Shown: piece by piece, positions 1-8,079 of the stretch
Layout: each line of letters begins with the position of its first letter
Numbering within the stretch: the stretch's first letter is position 1
Source of the DNA: DATBSK01 sp964501785
Lineage (GTDB): Bacteria > Actinomycetota > Acidimicrobiia > IMCC26256 > PALSA-555
Direction: 5' to 3'
Length of the DNA stretch: 64,000 nucleotides
Assembly (NCBI GenBank): GCA_964501785.1
Contig: CAZCUD010000006.1
Coordinates: forward strand, 1-64,000
Made by a program: the position numbers and the translations under genes
Notes under the pieces: generated by a model
The model's database searches: none
Told to the model about the DNA's origin: nothing
The model's input: only the letters and a program-made list of their open reading frames with translations

Positions 1-109
1 GCTCGGGCTGACGGGTCCCGGGGTCCTCGGATGCACAGGCGGAGAGGACGACCGAGACGGCGACCGCCGAGACCATCCCGACCCAGCGCTCGCGCGACAT
101 GAGCGACAT
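1..109 (-). CDS. Lipoprotein, N-terminal part (cut by window edge)
   Basis: Reading leftwards from an ATG at 109, the frame stays open to the window edge. It gives a typical lipoprotein signal: basic start (MSLMSRERW), hydrophobic run (VGMVSAVAVSVVL) and lipobox LSAC, then a polar CASEDPG tail. The lipidated cysteine would be residue 25, or 22 if the second ATG at 100 is used. Only 36 codons are inside the window, so the function cannot be assigned; a solute-binding protein or small surface lipoprotein are both possible. No strong ribosome binding site precedes either ATG. Confidence 0.6.
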   Translation of the reverse strand, partial: MSLMSRERWVGMVSAVAVSVVLSACASEDPGTRQPE

Positions 110-291
110 GACGTCGTGCTACCCGGTCGTCGGCGTTCTCGAACGAGGCGAACGCCAACTCCTGCTCGTGCCGCCCCGGATGCCGGCATCTGACCTTGAC
201 GAACGCTCACCGCCACGTTGGCGATGCCCTGCGCACGGGTAGAACGCGCAGACGCCCCGCCCGAGGGCACTCGGACCAGGAGGAGAACGCC

Positions 292-471
292 ATGGACCAG
301 CAGAAGCGGCCCCGTGAGCGCGACGCCGACGCGGGGACCTTCGCCGAAGGCACCAAGCAGCAAGCCGAGCTGGAGAAGCTCATCGAGGAGAAGGGTGACT
401 TCCAAGCCGGCGTGGACGCCCAACGACGGGGCGAGAAGCCGGAAGACGAGTCGAACGCCGCGAACGGATAG
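292..471 (+). CDS. Small charged hypothetical protein, 59 aa
   Basis: The ATG at 292 follows an excellent AGGAGG-type ribosome binding site (aggaggagaacgcc), which fixes the start. The protein is hydrophilic, rich in Lys, Glu and Asp, with no membrane segment: an N-terminal MDQQKRPRERDADAG stretch, then a helical EKLIEEKGDFQAGVDAQRRG region. I do not recognise a family. It could be a small stress-type or protein-binding peptide. It ends 3 bp before the next gene, so the two are probably co-transcribed. Confidence 0.65.
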   Translation: MDQQKRPRERDADAGTFAEGTKQQAELEKLIEEKGDFQAGVDAQRRGEKPEDESNAANG

Positions 472-474
472 GGC

Positions 475-732
475 GTGGATGCTTCCGACCGATCATCGCG
501 CAGCCTCAACCTCACGACTGGGGGACTGACGCTGCTCGGCGTCTTTGCCAGCATCTCCGTCACGGTCGCGTTCGGAGTCAACGTCGTGTGGTGGCAGCGC
601 GTGCTGATCGGGACCGCCACCGCGGCGCTCCTCGTCCTGACGGTGAAGCTCGGAACCTCGTCGGGACAGGGCCCGGTCGCGCGCCTCGCGAACTGGGTGA
701 TCGGCGCTTCGGCGCCGGACTCGGATCCATGA
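475..732 (+). CDS. Small membrane protein, 85 aa
   Basis: GTG start at 475, only 3 bp after the preceding stop, so translational coupling is likely. Two hydrophobic segments (about residues 16-36 and 41-60) give a two-helix membrane protein with a polar C-terminal tail ending in APDSDP. No family is recognised. The pairing with the charged 59-aa protein upstream suggests a two-gene unit of unknown role. Confidence 0.6.
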   Translation: MDASDRSSRSLNLTTGGLTLLGVFASISVTVAFGVNVVWWQRVLIGTATAALLVLTVKLGTSSGQGPVARLANWVIGASAPDSDP

Positions 733-750
733 GACGTCCGGCCCCGAACG

Positions 751-791
751 CCTGGAGTCCGCGCGACTCGCAGCGAGCGCCGCCGGACTCT
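751..791. repeat. Hairpin between convergent genes, possible repeat remnant
   Basis: Outer arms AGTCCG (756-761) and CGGACT (784-789) enclose an inner CTCGCAGCGAG palindrome. It lies between two convergent stop codons and could act as a terminator for both. The words CGCCGGACTCTC and GCAGCGAGCG also occur in the 116-bp repeat near 57.5 kb, so this may be a decayed member of that family. No T-run follows. Confidence 0.4.
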
Positions 792-799
792 CGTAGGGC

Positions 800-1012
800 T
801 CAGTCTTCGGACACGACGACGCGCTCCACCGCGATCGTGTGCGGCACACCCTCGTCGTCGATGTCGGCATCGACCTCGTCGACGATCTCGACCGCTCTCG
901 GGCCGTCACCGCCGCCGGCGACGTTCACCGAGACCGTCTCGACCGCATCGGGCACGCCGTCGCCGTCCAGATCGAGGTAACGAGTCGTCTCGGCGCTCTT
1001 CTCGTCGTCCAT
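800..1012 (-). CDS. Small acidic protein with calcium-loop-like motif, 70 aa
   Basis: The ATG at 1012 is preceded by GGAGG 8 nt upstream, which decides it over the in-frame GTG at 1021 that overlaps that ribosome binding site. The protein is strongly acidic. Residues near 14-22 read DLDGDGVPD, the Asp-rich loop of EF-hand, dockerin and thrombospondin type-3 repeats that binds Ca2+. The rest alternates short beta-prone and acidic stretches. No signal peptide is visible, so a cytoplasmic Ca2+-binding role is only a guess. Convergent with the membrane protein on its left. Confidence 0.65.
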   Translation of the reverse strand: MDDEKSAETTRYLDLDGDGVPDAVETVSVNVAGGGDGPRAVEIVDEVDADIDDEGVPHTIAVERVVVSED

Positions 1013-1151
1013 CCTGATCACCTCCGACCTCGTGGTTCTGCCCAGCCTGTGCCCGGCCCACGCCCAGGGCCAGGGCCTTTTGCCCGCCGTTGCCGGGGAC
1101 CTGAGACCGCGCGCGCCCCGAACCTCGCTCGGGGCATGGAACCTGTAACCT

Positions 1152-1169
1152 ACCTACCAGTCGGTAGGT
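1152..1169. promoter_or_regulatory. Perfect inverted-repeat operator before the desaturase
   Basis: ACCTACC AGTC GGTAGGT is a perfect 7-bp inverted repeat with a 4-bp spacer. It ends 1 bp before the GGAGG ribosome binding site of the desaturase gene. Its size and symmetry are those of a TetR-family operator. A bound regulator would block transcription or initiation. The cognate regulator is not identified; the double TetR protein at 4125 is a nearby candidate. Confidence 0.65.
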
Positions 1170-1178
1170 CGGAGGACC

Positions 1179-2075
1179 GTGGAAGATCGAGAGCTGTTGC
1201 ACGAGCTGGGGCCCACGGCGGCCGCGCTCCTCGACCGTCACCTGGCGTCCGCGAAGGAGTGGTTCCCGCACGAGCTCGTGCCCTGGGACCGCAGCACCGA
1301 GCTGGCAGCCGAGGGCTGGAAGGTCGACGACGCGGTCGGTGATGCGGCCCGCAGCGCGCTGTTCGTGAACCTGCTCACCGAGGACAACCTGCCCTACTAC
1401 TTCCGCAGCATCTCGGGACGCTTCGGCAATGAGGACGTCTGGGGTACGTGGGTCCGACGCTGGACCGCCGAGGAAGGTCGCCACGCGATCGTGCTCCGCG
1501 ACTACCTGACCGTGACCCGTGCGGTCGATCCGGTCGTGCTCGAGCGTGCGCGCATGACCCAGGTCTGCGAGGGCGTGGTGCCCGAGCCGGCATCGGTCGC
1601 CGACGCGCTCGCCTACGTCTCGCTGCAGGAGCTGGCGACGCGCATCGCGCACGACAACACGGGCCGGCTCCTGCGCGATGGCGCGGGACGCAAGATCATG
1701 CGACGCGTCGCGGCCGACGAGAACCTGCACCATCTCTTCTACCGAGACCTGACGGCGGCCGCGCTGGAGATCGATCCGGAGACCGTCGTGCCCGCCATCG
1801 AGCGCCAGGTCCGCCACTTCGCGATGCCGGGGACCGGCATCCCCGACTTCTCGCGCCACGCGCGCACCATCGCCCAGGCCGGCGTCTACGACTTCCAGGT
1901 GCACCACGATCAGATCCTGGTGCCGGTGCTGTTCCGCCAGTGGAACCTCGATCGGTTGCTCGGCCTGCGCGCGACGGCCGAGCGGGCCCGCGAGCGTCTC
2001 CTCGAGCACGTCGACCGGGTCGGACGCGTCGCGCGTCGCCTGGTCGAACGGCGGGTCCCCGAGATCGCGACGTAG
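1179..2075 (+). CDS. Acyl-ACP (stearoyl-ACP-like) desaturase
   Basis: This is a soluble diiron desaturase that would introduce a double bond into an acyl-ACP using O2 and reduced ferredoxin. The full ligand set is visible: E68, E99xxH102 (in EEGRH), E151 and E181xxH184 (in DENLHH), in the order of the plant acyl-ACP desaturase family. Length 298 aa fits the shorter actinobacterial DesA-type members. The GTG start follows GGAGG at 1171-1175, and a perfect inverted-repeat operator lies just upstream, so expression is probably repressed by a TetR-type lipid sensor. The last ~40 residues are Arg-rich. Confidence 0.88.
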   Translation: MEDRELLHELGPTAAALLDRHLASAKEWFPHELVPWDRSTELAAEGWKVDDAVGDAARSALFVNLLTEDNLPYYFRSISGRFGNEDVWGTWVRRWTAEEGRHAIVLRDYLTVTRAVDPVVLERARMTQVCEGVVPEPASVADALAYVSLQELATRIAHDNTGRLLRDGAGRKIMRRVAADENLHHLFYRDLTAAALEIDPETVVPAIERQVRHFAMPGTGIPDFSRHARTIAQAGVYDFQVHHDQILVPVLFRQWNLDRLLGLRATAERARERLLEHVDRVGRVARRLVERRVPEIAT

Positions 2076-2174
2076 CCACCGTTCGAAGGGCCGTCGTCCC
2101 TTCGACGAGGGGCATCGGCAGCCCGGCGCTCGACCGATGCTTCCCAGTGGGCACGAACGGGTACTTCCGGTCAG

Positions 2175-3134
2175 ATGCGCTCGCCTTCGGTCGGTCTCGT
2201 GCTGGGGGGAGGAGGTCTGGTCGGGCAGGCCTTCCACGCTGGCGCGCTTGCCGCGATCGCCCACGATCACGGCTGGGACCCGCGCGACGCCGCGGTCGTC
2301 GTCGGAACCTCGGCCGGTGCGGTGACCGGGGCGCTCTTGCGTGCAGGCGCCGGCGCCGACGACCTCGCCGCGGTCCACGTCGACGCCCCGAGCTCCTTGG
2401 GTCGCCGGTTCGGCGTCCAACTGCCCGATCTCCCACCCATCCGTTGGCGCGACGTGCTCCGTCCGCAGCTGCCGCGGTGGCCACTCATTGCCCGCGGCGC
2501 GCAGCTGCCTTGGCGCAGCGATCCGATCTCGTCCGCGCTCGCGATGCTCCGAGACGGCGATCTCGACGTCGTGCCCCACCTCGCCTTCCTCGGCGACCTC
2601 ACGGGGGCGCGCTGGCCGCCGGAGGACCTCAGGGTGACCGCGACTCGTCAGCGCGATGGACGGCGTGTCGTGTTCGGGGAGGAGCAGCGTCCAAGAGTGG
2701 TGGAGGCGGTCTCCGCGTCCTGCGCAGTGCCTGGGTACATGCGGCCCGTGCTCATCGACGGTGTGGCGTACCTCGACGGGGGCCTGCACAGCCCTACGAA
2801 CGCCGATCTCGTGCTCGACGACGATCTAGACCTGGTGATCGTCGTCTCGCCCCTGTCGACGCGCTCACCGGTCGGCTGGTCGCTGGACGCCCTGACCCGT
2901 CGCGTCGCGTCGCGGCGCCTGCGCGCCGAGGTGCGTCTCCTCGAACGTCGAGGCCGCCGCGTCGTCGTCGTCGAACCGGACCTGAGGGTGCTCGAGGCGA
3001 TGGGTGCCGATCTCATGTGCGCTGGTGCGTGCCACGCGACGGTTCGTGAGGCGTTCCTGGCGCTGGGCAGGCAAGCCGGTGATCTCGCCCAGCCGCTGCG
3101 CGAGCTGCTCGGGGGCCGCCGTGCGGCGGCGTAG
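2175..3134 (+). CDS. Patatin-like phospholipase
   Basis: A 319-aa patatin-family acyl hydrolase. The N-terminus carries the glycine-rich oxyanion loop (LGGGG), the nucleophile elbow GTSAG follows about 35 residues later, and the catalytic Asp lies in DGG (YLDGGLHSP) in the C-terminal half, giving the Ser-Asp dyad. The substrate would be phospholipid or another acyl ester. No signal peptide is present, so it is probably cytoplasmic. It follows the desaturase by 99 bp and overlaps the next membrane-protein gene by 14 bp, so the three may be one lipid-related unit. Confidence 0.88.
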   Translation: MRSPSVGLVLGGGGLVGQAFHAGALAAIAHDHGWDPRDAAVVVGTSAGAVTGALLRAGAGADDLAAVHVDAPSSLGRRFGVQLPDLPPIRWRDVLRPQLPRWPLIARGAQLPWRSDPISSALAMLRDGDLDVVPHLAFLGDLTGARWPPEDLRVTATRQRDGRRVVFGEEQRPRVVEAVSASCAVPGYMRPVLIDGVAYLDGGLHSPTNADLVLDDDLDLVIVVSPLSTRSPVGWSLDALTRRVASRRLRAEVRLLERRGRRVVVVEPDLRVLEAMGADLMCAGACHATVREAFLALGRQAGDLAQPLRELLGGRRAAA

Positions 3135-3618
3135 CGGACGCAGGACGGGGCCGCCGTGCACGGGGCTCTCGGGCGGGCCCCTTCGTCGTGCCCTCCTCGG
3201 CGCGACGGCCGGTGTGGTGGCGACCCTGCCGATGAGCGCGGTGATGCTGACTGCTCGCGGCGCGGGCTTCATGCGAGCTCGTCAGCCTCCGGAGGCGATC
3301 GTCGACGAGGCGGCCCACGCCGCCGGTGGCGACCCCCCGCTCGGCACCGTCCGGTTCGCCGCGGTCGTGGCGCACATGGGGTTCGGCGCCGCGAGCGGCG
3401 CGGTGTTCGGGTTCCTGGTGCGCGGAGCGCCCGTCGTGCGGGTCGCGGAAGGCGTCGCCTTCGGACTGCTGGTGTGGCAGGTGAGCTACCGAGGATGGAT
3501 CCCCAGTGCGGGCATCCTCCCCTCCGCCGACGTGGACGAGCCGGGTCGACGCGCGACGATGCTCGGCGCCCACGTGGTCTACGGCGCGACGCTCGGTGCT
3601 GTGCTCGCGCGCCGTTGA
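3121..3618 (+). CDS. Conserved membrane protein, YagU-like
   Basis: The best start is the GTG at 3121, which overlaps the end of the patatin gene and gives a 165-aa protein. After a basic N-terminus there are about four hydrophobic segments: LLGATAGVVATLPMSAVML, a VVAHMGFGAASGAVFGFLV stretch, VAEGVAFGLLVW, and a C-terminal VYGATLGAVLA. The layout resembles small membrane proteins annotated as DUF1440/YagU or DUF6789, but I am not certain of the family. It ends 3 bp from a convergent STAS gene. Confidence 0.65.
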   Translation: MRRRSGRRTGPPCTGLSGGPLRRALLGATAGVVATLPMSAVMLTARGAGFMRARQPPEAIVDEAAHAAGGDPPLGTVRFAAVVAHMGFGAASGAVFGFLVRGAPVVRVAEGVAFGLLVWQVSYRGWIPSAGILPSADVDEPGRRATMLGAHVVYGATLGAVLARR

Positions 3619-3621
3619 CGC

Positions 3622-3954
3622 CTAGGTGTGCTCGGCGGGTGCACCCTCGATCAGGAACAACCGGTCGAGCTGGGTGATCTCGAAGACTCGGCGGCACATC
3701 GGCGCCAGGTTCCGCAGCACGATTCGGCGCCCCGTCTTGCGCTGCACCGCCTCGAGCGCGCTCAGGCCCGTCGAGTCGATGAAGTGCAGGCGCTCGCAGT
3801 CGAGCACCAGGTGCTCCGGGCTCTCGCTTCCGAGCGTCGCGGCATGGTCGACGAGCGCCTCGATCATCCCCGGCGCCGTCTGCAGATCGAGGTCACCCTC
3901 GAGCCGGTAGTCCGTCACCGAGCCGCCGGCCCCGCCATCCGTGGTCTTCGTCAT
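3622..3954 (-). CDS. STAS-domain anti-sigma factor antagonist
   Basis: A 110-aa single-domain STAS protein of the SpoIIAA/RsbV type. The core strand-helix pattern is clear: EGDLDLQTAPGMIEAL, then LVLDCERLHFIDSTGL, where the Ser of DSTGL is the usual phosphorylation site targeted by an anti-sigma kinase. The ATG at 3954 follows a GGGGA ribosome binding site. In the family, the dephosphorylated form binds an anti-sigma factor and frees a sigma factor. No kinase, phosphatase or sigma factor lies nearby, so the partner is unknown. Confidence 0.85.
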   Translation of the reverse strand: MTKTTDGGAGGSVTDYRLEGDLDLQTAPGMIEALVDHAATLGSESPEHLVLDCERLHFIDSTGLSALEAVQRKTGRRIVLRNLAPMCRRVFEITQLDRLFLIEGAPAEHT

Positions 3955-4124
3955 CGTCGGTCCCCGCCGGCGTCCGTGGACGAGCCCGCCTCGCCCGCAC
4001 GGCCGCACGATCGCTTCAACGACGAGGGCGCACACCGATTGCACCCGCGTCTCCGACCGTGGCCGCCCGGAGCGGCGCGGCCCCGGACGGTACTGTCGGC
4101 GCTCCGCACGCGGCGGAGGCCTGG

Positions 4125-5420
4125 ATGCACGAGGACCTGCGAGATCCGCCCCCGCGCACGACAGACGTCGTGCGTCGAGGGACCGTGACCACGAACCCCC
4201 GCGTGGGCGCCCGGGGGCGTCGCACCCAGCAGCGGCTGCTCGCCGCCGCACTCGACGCTTTCGGCGAGCGGGGCTACCACGCGTGCAGCGTCGAGCGGAT
4301 CACCGCCCGGGCCCGGTGCTCTCGCGTGTCCTTCTACCAGTACTTCGCGAGCAAGGAGGACGTGTACCGCACGCTGGTCGACGAGATCGCGACCGAGGTG
4401 CGAAGCGCCACGGAAGCGCTGGGCCCGCTGACGTCCGACGCCGCGGGGTGGCGGGACCTGCGGACCTGGGTCGGGCGGTTCGGGGAGATCCACGCACGGT
4501 ACGAGCCGGTCTTCCACGTCGCGCGTCTCGACGACGCGCTGACCGACGCAGCTCGCCGGATCGGCAGCTCGACCGTCGACCGGGTCTGCGAGCGGATCGC
4601 GTCGCCCACCCTGCCTGGTGACCGACTCGCCCCGACCCTCCGTCTGCTCCTCGCGTGCGTCAGCCACACCTTCGGCGTCGTGGGGATCCTCCGTGCCGCT
4701 GCCCCTCCTGATCCGGGTGGGAACGAGCGGACCGAGGTCGCGATCACCGACGTGCTCCATCGCACGCTGTTCGGCACTCGCGACGACGTCAACGTCCACC
4801 CGCCGGGACCACCGCTCCCGGCGCTCGAGCTCGGCCCCGACATGATCGCCATGCTCGGCCCCTACGAGCCGATGGACGAGCGCTCGCCGAGCACGCGGCG
4901 CGCCCTCCTCGATGCCGGGCGCACGGTGTTCCTCGAGCGCGGCTTCCACCCGGTGCGGGTCGACGACATCGTCGCGGCCGCGGGTGTGTCGCACGGTGCG
5001 TTCTACGAGCACTTCCGCAGTCGGGAGGCGCTCGCGCAAGAGCTGACCGGACGCGCGCTGCAAGCCATGGGTTCCGCCGTCGGCGATGCTCCCGACCCGG
5101 TCTCGACGCGGCGCGACGCGGCCAGCCTGCGGTCGTGGTTGCAGCGCTACCACGCCGCGCAGACCCACGAGGCCGCGATGCTGCGGGTCTGGATCCAGGC
5201 CACGCTCCAGGCCCCGCCGCTGCGCGCCGACTTCGCGCCGTTGCACGACTGGGGGCGACGGCGGATGGCTCGGTTCCTTCGTCCCCGAGGCTTCGGTGAC
5301 GTGGAGGTCGATGCCAACGTGATGATGGCGCTGCTGGGCGCGTTCGGCTGCTTCCATGCCACTGACCGCGCGATCGACGTGACGGCCTCCGTCGTCGAGC
5401 GCGGCCTGCTCGGGAGCTAG
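4125..5420 (+). CDS. Double TetR-family transcriptional regulator
   Basis: A 431-aa protein with two complete TetR units in one chain. The first helix-turn-helix is near residues 30-78 (RRTQQRLLAAALDAFGERG ... SFYQYFASKEDVY). The second is near 258-310 (STRRALLDAGRTVFLERG ... GAFYEHFRSREALA). Each is followed by its own helical ligand-binding domain. GGAGG lies 5 nt before the ATG at 4125, which supports this start over upstream GTGs. Such a fusion could act as a pseudo-dimer on one operator. Targets may include the palindrome before the desaturase, but this is not shown. Confidence 0.85.
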   Translation: MHEDLRDPPPRTTDVVRRGTVTTNPRVGARGRRTQQRLLAAALDAFGERGYHACSVERITARARCSRVSFYQYFASKEDVYRTLVDEIATEVRSATEALGPLTSDAAGWRDLRTWVGRFGEIHARYEPVFHVARLDDALTDAARRIGSSTVDRVCERIASPTLPGDRLAPTLRLLLACVSHTFGVVGILRAAAPPDPGGNERTEVAITDVLHRTLFGTRDDVNVHPPGPPLPALELGPDMIAMLGPYEPMDERSPSTRRALLDAGRTVFLERGFHPVRVDDIVAAAGVSHGAFYEHFRSREALAQELTGRALQAMGSAVGDAPDPVSTRRDAASLRSWLQRYHAAQTHEAAMLRVWIQATLQAPPLRADFAPLHDWGRRRMARFLRPRGFGDVEVDANVMMALLGAFGCFHATDRAIDVTASVVERGLLGS

Positions 5421-5517
5421 GCGCCGCGCCGCAGGACGCTCGGAGCCATCGGCGCCCACCCGCCAGGATCCCGCGGTGATCCAGACTGAGACCCGACGCC
5501 GGAGAGGGGAGCGGTCG

Positions 5518-5871
5518 ATGCTGGCGGTGGTGTTCATCCGGAGGCTGCGCGAGGGCAAGTCCTGGGACGACTTCCGAGACGCGTGGTACCCCGACAATGG
5601 GTTCGGCGTGCCGGCCCGGGTGATCGCGGGTCCGTCGACGACCGATCCGCGCGACATCGTCACGGTCGGCTTCGTCGACGTCGCACCTGAGGACCTCGCG
5701 TCCGTGGGGGAGCAAGTCGCTGCCGCCGAGGCGACCCGCCACGACCGCATCGCCGAGGTGATCGAGCGCACGGAGGTGCGCACCTTCTTCGAGGTCATGG
5801 GTGACCATGACTTCTCTGCCGTTCCACACGCGCTCGACGATTCTGCGAAGGGGTTCCCCTGGGCTCGATGA
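5518..5871 (+). CDS. Hypothetical protein, possible dimeric alpha/beta-barrel fold
   Basis: The ATG at 5518 has a GGAGAGGGGAG ribosome binding site, giving 117 aa. The pattern MLAVVFIRRLREGKSWDDFRDAW, then a central IVTVGFVDV strand, resembles small ferredoxin-like (ABM or EthD-like) proteins, but no active-site signature is seen. It precedes the amidohydrolase gene by 95 bp on the same strand, so it may belong to the same catabolic cluster. Function unknown. Confidence 0.65.
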   Translation: MLAVVFIRRLREGKSWDDFRDAWYPDNGFGVPARVIAGPSTTDPRDIVTVGFVDVAPEDLASVGEQVAAAEATRHDRIAEVIERTEVRTFFEVMGDHDFSAVPHALDDSAKGFPWAR

Positions 5872-5966
5872 CCGCGATGAGGCGGCGGTGACGGCTTTCC
5901 TGATGCCGACGCGTGCCTCATCCGGGTACGGTCCCAGCACGCGTCCGTCCGAGAGAGGGGAGCACC

Positions 5967-7109
5967 GTGCTGCGAGACGACGTGCAGGCCATCTCCGTCG
6001 ACGACCACGTCATCGAGCCGCCGCACGTGTTCACCGACCACATCGAGGCGCGCTTTCGTGATCGGGCGCCGCGCATCGTCGATCGCGACGGCGTCGAGGG
6101 CTGGCTCTGGGAGGACCGCTTCTACCCGCTCTCCTTCCAGGGCAACGAGGCGACGCGGAAGTTCCGGGAGGGCGAGGCCGGGCGCGGCGACGACCTGTAC
6201 GCCCGGCGCTACGAGGACATGATCCCGGCCGCGTACGACGTGCACGAGCGCGTGCGCTCGATGGACGAGGACGGGGTGTGGGCCGAGCTGCTCTTCCCCA
6301 CGTTCCCGCGCTTCGGAGGCACGCAGTTCCTCGCCGCCGACGACACCGAGCTCGCGCTCGCGATGGTGCGGGCCTGGAACGACTGGATGCTCGACGAGTG
6401 GTGCGCGGCGTACCCCGATCGCTTCATCCCCCAGACCCTGATCCCGCTCTGGGACGTGCCCGCGGCGGTCGTGGAGATCGAGCGCTGCGCCGCCAAGGGC
6501 TCGCGCGCGGTGCTGTTCACCGAGAACCCCCACCCGCTCGGGCTCCCGTCGTTCCCGACCGGGCACTGGCGGCCGGTGTTCGAGGCGTGCAACGCGACGG
6601 GACTGCCGCTCTCCATGCACATCGGCACCTCGATGGGCCTGCTCAGCCCGTCGCCCGAGTCGACGCCGTCGGTGGGGATCGCCCTCTGCGGCGTCAACTC
6701 GATGAGCGCGCTGGGCGACCTCGTCTTCAGCGGGTCGCTCAACGGGCTGCCCGACTGCAAGGTCGCCCTCTCGGAGGGCGGCGCGGGGTGGGTGCCGTAC
6801 GTGCTCGAGCGGCTCGACTACACGTGGGACCGCAGCCGCTACGAAGGGCTGCGCAACGACGATCGTCCGTCGGAGGTCTTCGCGCGGCACTTCTGGGTGT
6901 GCGTGATCTCCGACCGGTACGCCATCCGCAACCGCGACCTGATCGGAGTCGACAAGATCATGTGGGAGGCCGACTTCCCGCACAACGACTCGAACTGGCC
7001 CAACAGCCGCAAGATGCTGGCCGAGGCCATGGTCGACGTCCCCGACGACGAAGCGGCACAGATCGCCGAGGGCAACGCCCGCGCGCTGTACCGCTTCCCG
7101 CGCCGGTGA
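5967..7109 (+). CDS. Amidohydrolase family 2 (TIM-barrel metal-dependent hydrolase)
   Basis: A 380-aa amidohydrolase-2 protein. It opens with VDDHVIEPPHVF, the N-terminal metal-binding strand in its DxHxxE form. Later come HIGTS and SEGGAGWVPYVLERLDY, and a C-terminal WEADFPHNDSNWPNS that carries the conserved Asp. Family members are hydrolases or decarboxylases of carboxylated rings. The GTG at 5967 has a GAGAGGGGAG site. Its stop overlaps the next gene (GTGA), so it is coupled to the luciferase-like oxidoreductase. A paralogue lies at 45377-46570. Confidence 0.85.
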   Translation: MLRDDVQAISVDDHVIEPPHVFTDHIEARFRDRAPRIVDRDGVEGWLWEDRFYPLSFQGNEATRKFREGEAGRGDDLYARRYEDMIPAAYDVHERVRSMDEDGVWAELLFPTFPRFGGTQFLAADDTELALAMVRAWNDWMLDEWCAAYPDRFIPQTLIPLWDVPAAVVEIERCAAKGSRAVLFTENPHPLGLPSFPTGHWRPVFEACNATGLPLSMHIGTSMGLLSPSPESTPSVGIALCGVNSMSALGDLVFSGSLNGLPDCKVALSEGGAGWVPYVLERLDYTWDRSRYEGLRNDDRPSEVFARHFWVCVISDRYAIRNRDLIGVDKIMWEADFPHNDSNWPNSRKMLAEAMVDVPDDEAAQIAEGNARALYRFPRR

Positions 7110-8038
7110 GCGGCGCCCGCCTCACGGTCGCGCTGCCGACGTTCTCGGCCGAGGCACCCCAGAGCTGGGACCACGTGTTCGACGTCGCGCGCGCGGCCGA
7201 CGACGCCGGCGTCGATCGCGTCGTGTGCTCCGACCACGTCGTGTTCGGCGAGGACCTCGAGGCGTACGGGCGGCCCGAGGCCGGGGGAGTGGAGGGTGGG
7301 CGCCAGCCGACCGGGCCCGACGGCCACTGGCTCGAGCCGCTCACGGTGCTCACCGCCGTGTCGGCGGTCACGACGCGCGTGCGGCTCGGCACCTACATCC
7401 TGCTCGCGGCGCTGCGACGACCGGTCGTGCTCGCCAAGCAGCTCGCCACCCTCGACGTGCTGTCGAACGGGCGCGTCGACCTCGGGGTGGGCATCGGCTG
7501 GCAGCGCGAGGAGTACGACGCGGCGGGCCTCGACTACACCGGGCGCGGCCGCTTGCTCGACCACACGCTCGAGGTCTGCCAGACGCTCTGGCGCGAGCAG
7601 CGCGCGGCGGTGGACACGCCGGAGCTGCGCTTCGAGGCGATCCACATGATGCCGAAGCCGCACCAATCCGGCGGCGTGCCGATCTGGGTGAGCGGCCGGT
7701 GCAACGACCGGGTGGCGCACCGGCTCGCCCGGTACGGCAGCGGTTGGATCCCCTGGGGCGACGACGCCTCGGACCCTGCCGGCAGCATCCCGCGCATGCG
7801 CGCGGCGGTCGACGCGGCGGGTGGTGACGGCGCCTCGTTGCGCGTGCTCGCACCGCTGCCACCGCGCATCGGCCCCGAAAAGGCGATCGACCTCGCGGCG
7901 ACGACCGAGCCCGTCGCCGCGATGCGAGACGCCGGAGTCACCGACTTCATGGTCCACCTGCGGGCGAGCGGCGGCTACCAGGGCGCGCACGACGCGTTCG
8001 CCGACCTCGTCAGCGCCTTCCGCGCCGCAGCCGGCTGA
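7106..8038 (+). CDS. LLM-class (F420-type) oxidoreductase
   Basis: A 310-aa luciferase-like TIM-barrel oxidoreductase. Diagnostic segments are LTVLTAVSAVTTRVRLGT, KQLATLDVLSNGRVDLGVGIGWQREEY and PIWVSGRCNDRVAHRLARYGSGW, as in F420-dependent TIGR03619-like proteins. The GTG start overlaps the amidohydrolase stop. The likely cofactor is reduced F420 or FMN; the sequence does not settle which. The tight coupling suggests that it acts on a substrate or product of the amidohydrolase. Confidence 0.85.
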   Translation: MSGARLTVALPTFSAEAPQSWDHVFDVARAADDAGVDRVVCSDHVVFGEDLEAYGRPEAGGVEGGRQPTGPDGHWLEPLTVLTAVSAVTTRVRLGTYILLAALRRPVVLAKQLATLDVLSNGRVDLGVGIGWQREEYDAAGLDYTGRGRLLDHTLEVCQTLWREQRAAVDTPELRFEAIHMMPKPHQSGGVPIWVSGRCNDRVAHRLARYGSGWIPWGDDASDPAGSIPRMRAAVDAAGGDGASLRVLAPLPPRIGPEKAIDLAATTEPVAAMRDAGVTDFMVHLRASGGYQGAHDAFADLVSAFRAAAG

Positions 8039-8042
8039 GGTC

Positions 8043-8072
8043 TTTACAGAGCGATCGTTAGATAAGTAGTCT
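8043..8072 (+). promoter_or_regulatory. Leaderless promoter of TetR gene
   Basis: TTTACA (8043-8048) and TAGTCT (8067-8072) are separated by 18 bp, and the ATG at 8080 is 7 nt past the -10 element, so transcription would start at or next to the start codon. An imperfect palindrome, AGCGATCGTT, lies between the two boxes and could be the autoregulatory operator of the TetR protein. Confidence 0.55.
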
Positions 8073-8079
8073 GCGTTCG

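Noticed and set aside
906..2789. Very long open frame on the minus strand (627 codons)
   Set aside because: It lies opposite the desaturase and patatin genes, whose catalytic motifs are clear. Its translation is low-complexity Arg/His/Val without motifs, a GC-rich antisense artefact.
3951..6983. 1010-codon minus-strand frame
   Set aside because: Antisense to the double TetR and the amidohydrolase. No domain is recognisable; it results from high GC third positions.
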